A DNA stretch of 11,351 nt, taken from contig JAKITE010000093.1 of assembly GCA_021648225.1 (NCBI GenBank), forward strand, positions 1 through 11,351, in the 5' to 3' direction. The stretch is from Paracoccaceae bacterium (GTDB taxonomy: Bacteria; Pseudomonadota; Alphaproteobacteria; Rhodobacterales; Rhodobacteraceae). Shown piece by piece: positions 1 to 6,274 of the stretch. A program made the translations under genes and the position numbers. A model generated the notes under the pieces. The model saw only the letters and a list, made by a program, of their open reading frames with translations, ran no database searches and was not told the origin of the DNA. Position 1 is the first letter of the stretch. Each line of letters starts with the position of its first letter.

Positions 1-854
1 TTACACCCAACACACATGCCATTGCTATTGATGGTAGTTTTGACGATTGCCAAAACATGGTTAAGGCCATGTTTGCACATCATAATTTCAGAGATACCGT
101 GCACCTCTCGGCGGTAAACTCTATCAACTGGGGCCGGATAATGGCGCAGGTGGTTTACTATTTCACCGCCGCTGCCAGCCTCGGCGCGCCCGGGCGGGCG
201 GTCAGCTTTACCGTGCCAACCGGCAATTTTGGCGATATTTATGCGGGGTTTGTGGCGCGGCAAATGGGCTTGCCGATTGAAAAACTGGTGATCGCCACCA
301 ATGAAAACGATATTCTATGTCGGGCGGTAAAGCGCGGCAGGTATGAAATGCAAGCGGTCAAAGCAACAATCACGCCGTCGATGGACATACAAATATCATC
401 AAATTTTGAGCGTCTTTTGTTTGATGCATCGGGCCGACAGGCCACGGTGGTGACTGCGCTGATGTCAGGATTACAGCAATCCAGCGCTTATACCCTGCCT
501 GAAAAATTGCAAAAATTCATCTCGGGCCAATTTATGGCCGGTTCAGCCACCGAGCCGGAAACCCGGGAAATGATGCACAGGATGCAAACCAAAAACGGGT
601 ATCTGCCGGACCCGCACACAGCCGTTGCACTGCATGTGGCGCAAAAACATTTAACCGGTGACGCCGCGATGGTTACCCTGTCAACCGCGCATCCCTGCAA
701 ATTTCCGGATACGGTTAAAAATGCCACGGGCATTGACCCGATATTACCGGTCTGGGCTGGCGGGCTGCTGGAAGCCACTGAAAAATATGAGGTTTTACCA
801 AATGACCAGACCGCTGTAGAATCTTTTATCCTGTCTGAAACCGGCCTGAAATGA
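1..854 (+). CDS. thrC: Threonine synthase, 5'-truncated by window edge
   Basis: Converts O-phosphohomoserine to threonine and phosphate with PLP, the last step of threonine biosynthesis, in the cytosol. The frame is open from base 3, so the gene enters from the left; the ATG at 57 is internal, because the residues before it (HAIAIDGSFDDCQNMVKAMF) continue the family pattern. About 283 residues remain of a protein usually near 460. Visible family hallmarks are the glycine-rich VPTGNFGDIYAGF stretch (bases 215-253), which in this fold-type II PLP family binds the cofactor phosphate, the following IATNEND segment, and the C-terminal STAHPCKFPDTV stretch common in the alpha/beta proteobacterial form. 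The PLP-binding lysine should lie outside the window. The reading frame is clean, unlike the genes after it. The stop overlaps an ATG (ATGA, 851-854) that opens only a 15-codon frame, possibly the stub of a lost coupled gene. Confidence 0.95.
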   Translation, partial: TPNTHAIAIDGSFDDCQNMVKAMFAHHNFRDTVHLSAVNSINWGRIMAQVVYYFTAAASLGAPGRAVSFTVPTGNFGDIYAGFVARQMGLPIEKLVIATNENDILCRAVKRGRYEMQAVKATITPSMDIQISSNFERLLFDASGRQATVVTALMSGLQQSSAYTLPEKLQKFISGQFMAGSATEPETREMMHRMQTKNGYLPDPHTAVALHVAQKHLTGDAAMVTLSTAHPCKFPDTVKNATGIDPILPVWAGGLLEATEKYEVLPNDQTAVESFILSETGLK

Positions 855-997
855 CCTCCGAAAATTTCAAATTCGAAACTATTTTATGGCCCTTTTAACG
901 GTCTCGGGCAGGAAGTTGACAATTTCGTGAGCTGGCTAGATTTCCCCCTGAAATTGGTATTTCATAAAGTACCGGATAAAAAGGGTGCTGTCTCTGA
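855..997. other. Short intergenic spacer, possible gene stub
   Basis: This 143-bp spacer separates thrC from the LysR remnant. An ATG at 851 overlaps the thrC stop and opens a 15-codon frame ending in TAA at about 896-898. Reading on in a neighbouring frame stays open into the LysR start, which would fit a frameshifted remnant of a gene once coupled to thrC. I recognise no family in either reading. No hairpin with a T-run is visible, so I call no terminator. Confidence 0.3.
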
Positions 998-1681
998 ATG
1001 GAAATCAATTGGCTCAAGGATTTCCTCGCGCTTAAAGCCGAGGGCAATTTCCGCATAGCAGCGCAGTTACGCGCAGTGTCGCAACCTGCGTTTAGCCGCC
1101 GCATACAAGCACTTGAGGCGTGGACCGGCGCGCCGTTGATCGACCGCAGCACCCAGCCCTCACAATTAACAAATTCGGGCAAAATGTTTTTACCGGTTGC
1201 ACAGAAAATTATTGGCCTTGCCGAAGCCGGCAAACTGGATATCCAACAAAATATCGAAGAAGACAAAGAGCGTATGACCTTTGCCACTACCAGTTCTTTG
1301 GCGCAAATTTTCCTTCCCGGCTGGTTGAAAAACCTGCTACCGCTGATAGTACCAATCAATTTGTGGTTAAAACCGAATTTGATAGGGTCAAGGATTATTT
1401 CACCGCTATCGAAGAAAACGCCGTTGTTTTATTTGTCTGCTACGAAGACCCCAAACACCGGCTGAACATCGACAAGAAAATGTTTTCTGCGCTAAACTTG
1501 GGTTGCGAAACGCTGATTCCGGTGGTCAGCGCCCAACGAGACGGAACCCCGCTTTGGTGGCTTCCGAGCGATGCTGAAAAACCAATTCCCTGTCTGCATA
1601 CCTTAACCAAACGCACGCCCTCGCCCATTCGACGGCATATGAACAGCGGCTATACCGGTCAGAAATTCAAGTCGGTTCATG
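998..1681 (+). pseudogene. LysR-family transcriptional regulator, frameshifted remnant
   Basis: LysR regulators bind DNA through an N-terminal winged helix-turn-helix and sense a ligand with a periplasmic-binding-protein-like C-terminal domain. Residues 1-60 from the ATG at 998 (MEINWLKDFLALKAEGNFRI, then AAQLRAVSQPAFSRRIQALE) are a canonical LysR HTH. The protein then needs three frames. Frame A holds to about 1365; frame B (1360-1590) carries VVKTEFDRVKDYFTAIEENA and a GTPLWWLPSD segment; frame C (1590-1681) carries THALAHSTAYEQRLYRSEIQ and ends in TGA at 1679-1681. At least two indels have therefore occurred, and the last part of the effector domain is missing. The sequence then passes directly into a peptide-binding-protein remnant. 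Position and orientation suggest it once regulated the adjacent importer (inference). No functional full-length product is possible without repeated frameshifting; a truncated HTH protein of 155 aa could still be made. Confidence 0.85.
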
Positions 1682-2197
1682 AATCCTCGATCGCGCAAAC
1701 CCCACCATTGCCAGTGTTGTGGCGATTGATGATAGCATTGTGCGGGTCACCACCAAAAACCCTGATCCGGCCTTGCTGGCACGTTTGGCCACTGTGATGG
1801 GCCAGATTTATCCTCAGGCTTATTACGAAAGTGTTGGCATGGAAGTGTTTGGCCGAGAGCCAGTTGGCACCGGCTCATACATGTGGGGCGGCCGGGTAAC
1901 CGGCGAATCGGTCACATTGAACGCTTTTGATGGCTATTGGGGCGAAACACCGCCGCTAAACAGCATCACCTTCCTTGAGGTGCCGGAAAATTCAGCGCGT
2001 ATTGCTGGTTTGCTGACCGGTGAATATGACATCATCACGTCATTACCACCCGATCAGATCTTTGGGACGAACTGGTTCCTGCGATCCCGCTATATCGCCC
2101 GGTCGAGGCTTACGGGGTGCGTAAAGACCTTGATTGGCAGCCATATACTTTCTTCTATATGGACTTTCGCGCCGGCAACGTAAGCGACAACCGCTAA
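1682..2197 (+). pseudogene. Peptide ABC transporter substrate-binding protein (SBP family 5), remnant
   Basis: Family 5 solute-binding proteins (DppA/OppA-like, about 500-530 aa) deliver peptides to an inner-membrane ABC importer. About 170 residues survive here. Frame 0 (from 1682) reads ILDRANPTIASVVAIDDSIV, then a segment with PDPALLARLA, QAYYESVG, the PVGTGSYMW motif, YWGETPPLNSITFLEVPENS and a SLPPDQI stop-point, all typical of the middle of the family. At about 2053-2060 the reading jumps to frame 2, which carries the normal C-terminus (LWDELVPAIPLYRPVEAYGV, DWQPYTFFYMDFRAGNVS) ending in TAA at 2195-2197. The signal peptide, the N-terminal third and roughly 200 residues between the two pieces are missing. 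The 5' end is fused to the LysR remnant. It cannot encode a working binding protein. The family call is firm; the exact junctions are my estimate. Confidence 0.85.
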
Positions 2198-2212
2198 GTT
2201 GAAAATCAAATC

Positions 2213-2238
2213 GGTGGGCCGGACATATCCGGCCCACC
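2213..2238 (+). other. Intercistronic RNA hairpin between SBP and permease remnants
   Basis: A perfect inverted repeat has arms GGTGGGCCGGA and TCCGGCCCACC around a CATA loop, giving an 11-bp GC-rich stem 15 bases after the SBP stop and 42 bases before the permease ATG. No T-run follows, so it does not look like an intrinsic terminator. Hairpins in this position, between binding-protein and permease genes, commonly protect the upstream mRNA 3' end and raise the binding-protein ratio. That role is inferred from position. Confidence 0.7.
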
Positions 2239-2280
2239 AGCACGCTCATAAAGTGCATCAGCCCATAACGAGAACGCAAC

Positions 2281-2976
2281 ATGACCCGATATATCCTCAT
2301 CAAATTATTACGCAGTTTTCTTACCCTCTGGATCGTGGTGACCGCAGTATTTTTTGTGCTGCGCGCCTCGGGAGACCCGCTATATAGCGTATTTTCGCTG
2401 GGCACCCCCGAAGCCACGCTGGATGTTTTCCGGGTGAAGTGGGGCATCGACAAATCGATTTTTGAGCAATACCTGATATATGTTCGAGACATTTTCAAAG
2501 GTGATTTTGGCACCTCGTTTTTTGATGGCCGCGAGGCGTGGGATATTGTTATGGAACGTATCCCCAAAACCTTGCTGCTGGGTGGCGTGACCTTCAGCGT
2601 CAGTGTCGTGGCTGGGGTAATTTTTGGTGCCATCGCCGCCCTGGCACTTTTTGGGACCGGGGCATCATGACCGCCGCTGTGGCGTCGTTTTCCATGCCTA
2701 GCTATTTCATGGCCCTATTACTTATCTTGCTATTTTCGCTGCAACTGCGCTGGCTGCCGGTGACCGGAGCCAGCACATGGCAGCACCTGATCTTGCCCGC
2801 CACCACGCTGGGGCTGACCCTGATAGGATCAATCGCGCGCTTTACCCGCTCGGCGATGCTTGAGGTATTGCGCCAGTCTTATATGCGAACGGCTAAGGCC
2901 AAAGGCGCGCCGCGCTGGCGGCAAATCGCATGGCACGCGCTGCCCAATGCCGCCATCCCGACCGTAACCGTGAACC
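2281..2976 (+). pseudogene. DppB-type peptide ABC permease, frameshifted and 3'-truncated
   Basis: This is the first inner-membrane permease of a dipeptide/oligopeptide importer. The ATG at 2281 opens a typical N-terminus (MTRYILIKLLRSFLTLWIVV, first membrane helix, residues about 9-30), followed by the periplasmic region, GDFGTSFFDG and the MERIPKTLLLGGVTFSV helix. The frame stops at 2668-2670, but one frame over the protein continues from about 2640 (GTFWDRGIMTAAVASFSMPS). Further helices follow, then RWLPVTGAS, LILPATTLGL, the RSAMLEVLRQSYMRTAKAKG segment and the EAA-type cytoplasmic loop that docks on the ATPase. It ends at about PNAAIPTVTV (2970-2976), so the last membrane helices, roughly 60 residues, are missing. 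One single-base indel near 2640 explains the frame switch. It runs without a gap into the ATPase remnant in another frame, so the second permease gene (DppC-like) has been deleted. Confidence 0.87.
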
Positions 2977-3385
2977 AGCCGAAATCATCATGCAAGTGCG
3001 AGACATTGTCTGCCACTTTCCCGGCGAGCGCAAAGGGCTGTTTGGCAAGCGCCGCGTCGCACATGCGGTTAACGGCGTGTCGCTGGACCTGATCAAAGGT
3101 GAAACCTTGGGGCTGGTTGGCGAAAGCGGCTCGGGCAAATCCACCCTTGGGTTGCTGGCACTTAACCATATTTCAAACCGCATCGCGGTGATGTATCTGG
3201 GCCGGATTGTTGAACTGGCCGATAGCGAAACCCTGATGGAAGCCCCGATGCACCCCTATACCCGCGCGCTGATTGCGGCGGTGCCGGACCCGCGCGCCCA
3301 GGCGGCGCGTGCTGCCATCGGCGGCGAACCCCCAAACCCGTTTGACCCGCCTGTCGGCTGCACCTGGAAAAGATGGCAGCAATAA
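2977..3385 (+). pseudogene. DppF/OppF-type peptide ABC ATPase, internally deleted
   Basis: The second ATPase of a peptide importer. The plausible original start is the ATG at 2990 (MQVRDIVCHFPGERKGLFGK). It is followed by AVNGVSLDLIKGETLGLVGE and the Walker A motif GESGSGKST. Straight after STLGLLAL the reading passes in frame into NHISNRIAVMYLGRIVELAD, which belongs after the H-loop of the family, and then MHPYTRALIAAVPDP and GEPPNPFDPPVGCT, the C-terminal oligopeptide/dipeptide signature. Roughly 150 residues holding the Q-loop, ABC signature, Walker B and H-loop are absent, and the cysteine-rich tail is replaced by a short WKRWQQ ending. The frame is open for about 130 codons, so a small protein could be made, but it cannot hydrolyse ATP as an ABC protein does. 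The upstream permease remnant ends in a different frame within a few bases, so the first ATPase gene (DppD-like) is also gone. Confidence 0.87.
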
Positions 3386-3797
3386 CCGGCACAAAATTGA
3401 ATCCACGGTCTTTGGCGCAAACAGGATCGCGGCGCTAGAACCCGCAGGTTTTATGGTATCGCGCGGTTATAGCCATGGGCGGGACAACCCGGAAAATAAA
3501 CGCTTGACGCAGGCTCTCAGCAATGTGAACACTGTGCCCGATTATTGGAACCTGACAAGGAGCAAACCGGAAATTTCCGCAACCTGTTTTTCAAAAACCA
3601 ATCCAAAAACCGGAACCCGCATTGTTTTTGCTTTTGCTAAACACAGACTTCAAAACCGGATCAGCAAATCATGAACAGAACAGAACCCAAAACAAAACCA
3701 GCGCGTTTGACCATCATTCCTTTTGGGTCAATCTCGATAAGACATGAACCGAAAATGAAATAAACCAAAACTTATAAGAACATCGAAAGACCGCATT
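3386..3797. other. 412-bp region without a recognisable gene
   Basis: No reading frame here resembles a family I know. It probably contains further eroded sequence from the importer cluster plus the leader of the PHP gene. Visible structure is limited to a perfect 12-bp palindrome CGGAAATTTCCG (3568-3579) and several short AACCGGA-like words (near 3565, 3609 and 3655). The last 60 bases are AT-rich and could hold the promoter of the downstream gene, but I see no convincing -35/-10 pair. Confidence 0.5.
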
Positions 3798-4718
3798 ATG
3801 ACCTATCGTTTTTTTACCGCCAAAGGCAGTTTTTATCGCGGAAACCTGCATACACATTCAACCCGTTCAGATGGTGTGTTGTCCCCCAAAGAGGTTTGCC
3901 GGCGCTATCAGGCCGAGGGGTATGATTTCATTTCTTTGACCGATCATTTTGTCGGGCTGTTTGATTACCCGATCACCGATACCGCTGATTGCCGCAACGA
4001 AAACTTTACCACCATTATTGGTGCGGAACTGCATACCGGCACCATGGAAAACGGCCATCTTTGGCACCTTGTCGCTGTGGGGCTGCCGCTTGATTTTACC
4101 CCGCCTGATGCGCCAAATTTCCGACCTGTCATGGGGTCTGAATCGGCGGCCAGCATTGCCCAGCGCGCCCGGGATGCGGGGGCGTATGTATCCATCGCCC
4201 ACCCCCATTGGTCGGGCATGACAGGGGCCGACGCCCGCACCATCACCGCCGCCCATGCAGTGGAAATTTACAACCACGGTTGCGTGGTAGACAATGATCG
4301 CGGCGAAGGTTTTGTAACACTGGAACGCCTGCTGAACGAGGGCCGCCACCTGAACCTGACCGCCACCGACGACGCCCATTTCAACACGCCGGACCACTTT
4401 GGCGGCTGGGTCATGGTCAAGGCCACAGAAAACACGCCCGAGGCGCTGCTGGCGGCGTTGATAGCGGGTGAATATTATTGCAGCACCGGCCCGCAGATCA
4501 CCAATATCGAGGTATCAGATGACAGCGTTCGTATTGAATGCACATCCGCTGCCACCATTATGATTCAAGGCAAAGGCACATCAATGGTCACGCAGCATGG
4601 TGAAAGCATGACCGCTGTCAACCTCCCCCGAGAGCGGCTGGCAGACTCACCATGGCTGCGGATCACGGTTATTGACCGGGCGGGCAAAAGAGCATGGTCA
4701 AACCCGGTTTGGATATAG
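3798..4718 (+). CDS. PHP-domain metal-dependent phosphoesterase/hydrolase (CehA/McbA-like)
   Basis: PHP-domain proteins hydrolyse phosphoesters or related bonds with a two- or three-metal centre held by histidines and acids. This 306-aa protein has the ligand series in order: NLHTHS (H18, H20) with the following RSDG, TDH (D49, H50), GAE (E77), AHPHW (H135, H137), and ATDDAH (D191/D192, H194). It is therefore probably active and cytosolic; no signal peptide or membrane helix is seen. Residues about 230-306 form a small C-terminal region predicted to be beta-rich, ending AWSNPVWI, which is usual in CehA/McbA-like members. The ATG at 3798 is preceded by a weak GAAAG ribosome-binding site. The substrate cannot be read from the sequence. 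Such genes often sit beside peptide ABC importers and LysR regulators, as here; its partners are destroyed but its own frame is intact. Histidinol-phosphatase activity is possible but less likely, since the HisK-type pattern is not the best fit. Confidence 0.9.
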   Translation: MTYRFFTAKGSFYRGNLHTHSTRSDGVLSPKEVCRRYQAEGYDFISLTDHFVGLFDYPITDTADCRNENFTTIIGAELHTGTMENGHLWHLVAVGLPLDFTPPDAPNFRPVMGSESAASIAQRARDAGAYVSIAHPHWSGMTGADARTITAAHAVEIYNHGCVVDNDRGEGFVTLERLLNEGRHLNLTATDDAHFNTPDHFGGWVMVKATENTPEALLAALIAGEYYCSTGPQITNIEVSDDSVRIECTSAATIMIQGKGTSMVTQHGESMTAVNLPRERLADSPWLRITVIDRAGKRAWSNPVWI

Positions 4719-4744
4719 AATTGGCCATTTCATTCATCTGTAGT

Positions 4745-4767
4745 GGTCCTGACCTAGGGCCAGGACC
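4745..4767. repeat. Imperfect palindrome formed by two abutting IS ends
   Basis: GGTCCTGACC and GGCCAGGACC flank TAG, giving 10-bp arms with one mismatch. The left arm plus TAG (4746-4757) nearly copies the right end of the neighbouring IS remnant (5033-5045, one base shorter), and the right half is that element's left inverted repeat. It is best read as the right end of one copy joined through a shared CTAG to the left end of the next. No T-run follows, so a terminator is unlikely, although the hairpin might still affect the PHP transcript 3' end. Confidence 0.6.
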
Positions 4768-5045
4768 CTAATCTGACAGTTACCGTTTTTCAGGCGGCAT
4801 TTGTCGGGTTAAATTCAGTTCATGAACTTTTCCTTCCAAATTTCTTTGCCCTCCACTGCCCCGCAGGCGATTGCAAGGCAATCTGCCGAGAGGGGGTCAG
4901 GATGCCTATCGTAATGCTATGATTGAGCGCGGCATCACCCCGTGCATCGCCATGCGCTTTGATCGCTGCGCACATACCTTCCTGTCCGCCATCCAGATCG
5001 CAGCAATAGAGATCTTCTGGATCAATCAATGAGTCCTGACCCTAG
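4754..5045 (+). mobile_element. Internally deleted IS5-family (IS427-like) element
   Basis: About 290 bp bounded by inverted ends CTAGGGCCAGGACCC (4754-4768) and, on the opposite strand, CTAGGGTCAGGACTC (5031-5045), with 13 of 15 bases identical. CTAG lies at both outer ends, so it may be part of the target duplication. The interior retains the C-terminal end of a DDE transposase. A full IS5-type element is about 0.8-1.2 kb, so most of the interior is missing and the copy can move only if helped by a related transposase. It sits between the PHP gene and the end of the helical-repeat operon. Confidence 0.8.
4883..5032 (+). pseudogene. IS5-family transposase C-terminal fragment
   Basis: The frame reads DAYRNAMIERGITPCIA (4901-4951), the conserved segment before the basic SRKNRK-type patch, and then directly MRFDRCAHTFLSAIQIAAIE and IFWINQ with TGA at 5030-5032, the typical transposase C-terminus. 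About 25-30 residues between the two segments, including the region with the last catalytic glutamate, have been lost in frame. Upstream of 4883 the resemblance fades. There is no start codon and no function. Confidence 0.82.
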
Positions 5046-5055
5046 CACAAAATGG

Positions 5056-6274
5056 TCAGCTAAGAACCTGAGTGACCGAAACGTTGCTGTAAATCTTTCG
5101 CTGCATGAACATTTTGGACAACGTCCCCTGCTCGGCCAGCGTGGTATCAACGTGGATCGGCATTAGCATCAGTTCAAAACCAGTGTTGCCCGAGGTCTTC
5201 GACCCTCGTCTAAGCTGGCAAATTTTTCCTGTAACTTCGCCCACGCCGTAGATATTGAAGGTGATTGGCGCGGGTAGCGAAATAACGCCGCCCGGGCCGA
5301 ATAAATCCGGCTCGGCCAATAAGCCCTGCTTCACCTCTGTTGTGATGTCATCCACAGATCCCGACGTAAACGAGAATTTGTTCTTGTCCATGTCAAATTC
5401 CATGTTGATCTCGACCGTGCCTGAAGTAAGGTCCATGTCCCAAAAGGTGTCGTCGGGCATCTCAGCAAAAATATGTGCCATAAAGGCCTTTTTGATACTT
5501 TTCTCGGACGGCAGTGTTTTACCTTCGACGAAGCTGCCGATCAGGTCGTTCCAGTCAGTGAAGAAGGTTGAATAAATATACTGCTCGTCACTGTCCATGT
5601 CATTATCGGAACGAAACGCCTTGACGATTTGATCAAAAGCCGCATTCGCAACCGTATCATTGATGGCGTCGATGGCGGCGCGCCAATTGGTTTCCATCAC
5701 ACGCAATGACGGCGTAGGTGGAAGTGATTTTTTGTAAGCCGTTACCGCAACGTTCAGCAATGTGTTGGCAATTCCGAGACCGGCGGCAAATTGCGGCTGG
5801 CTGGCCGTGAGCGCGGCCGCCGCGAGGCTGACGATATCACCCCGCGCAAAGCTGGGGCCTTTGGCTTCTGTGTCCTTCATTGTTCCAACCATACGGCTAA
5901 GGGATTCTCGGGTCCCCCCCCCAAAGCGAGATTTTGGTCTTGAAAAGGTTCCGGTCATGCTCAAACGGTTTGCGATCAGCATTGCCTTCAATAAAGGAAC
6001 CTTCCTCAAAATCAATGATCTCAATAGGCGCGCCATCCGCCTCGGCCTCGGCGATGAGAAGCTGCTGCAACAGACCATCAATCCGGATCTGGGCGTCTTG
6101 GGTGCGGGCACGGACCCTCTCAACCGTGGCTGAATCGCGCTCGTCAAAGGTGCCGTCGCCGTTAACATCGCGGCCAGCGCGCAACAGCGTGTCTTTGGTT
6201 GCCAGATCAGATAGCAATTGGCGCAGGCGGGTGCTGGCGGTTTCCATGCGGGTGCGTATCTGTGCGGGGGTCAT
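5056..6274 (-). CDS. Uncharacterised protein, 4th gene of helical-repeat operon, frameshifted at poly-G
   Basis: I do not recognise this family. The ATG at 6274 overlaps the previous stop (ATGA) and has a strong AAGGAG ribosome-binding site 7 bases upstream, so the start is secure and translation is probably coupled. As sequenced, the frame from this ATG ends after 125 codons (stop at 5897), because a run of nine G (C on the given strand, 5914-5922) puts it out of phase with the long open frame that follows. With eight G the product is 405 aa. Residues 1-80 are helical and contain an EF-hand-like loop DVNGDGTFDERD (36-47); 145-180 is an alanine-rich helical stretch; about 195-275 is helical with an acidic DNDMDSDE patch; 280-405 looks beta-rich (TVEINMEFDM, PITFNIYGVGEVTG, FELMLMPIHVD). 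No signal peptide is seen. The nine-G tract could be a sequencing error, a fixed mutation or a phase-variable switch. It is the last operon gene, ending 10 bp before an IS remnant. Confidence 0.8.
5914..5922 (-). repeat. Nine-base poly-G tract causing a frameshift
   Basis: Nine consecutive C on the given strand (G in the coding sense) fall at codons 118-120 of the fourth operon gene. Reading from the annotated ATG passes out of frame here and stops 20-odd bases later. Removing one G, or adding two, joins the two halves into a single 405-codon (or similar) frame. Confidence 0.85.

Noticed and set aside
1719..1797. LysR C-terminus continuing as ESSIAQT in frame B at about 1680-1700
   Set aside because: The seven residues suit a LysR protein, but the overlapping frame gives a much longer, clear match to a peptide-binding protein (ILDRANPT onward), so the sequence beyond 1682 is assigned to that.
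3273..3674. 133-codon + strand frame after the ATPase remnant
   Set aside because: It starts inside the ATPase in another frame, has low-complexity Lys/Asn/Thr-rich content later, and matches no family; probably chance.
4745..4767. Rho-independent terminator of the PHP gene
   Set aside because: There is no T-run after the stem, and both arms are explained by IS ends.
4820..5029. 69-codon open frame on the - strand
   Set aside because: It lies opposite the IS5 transposase fragment, which is the recognisable coding sequence; the antisense product resembles nothing.
5056..6168. Separate 370-aa protein starting at 6168
   Set aside because: Its first 100 residues are an arginine/serine-rich out-of-frame reading of the gene that starts at 6274; only the part after the poly-G tract is real coding sequence.
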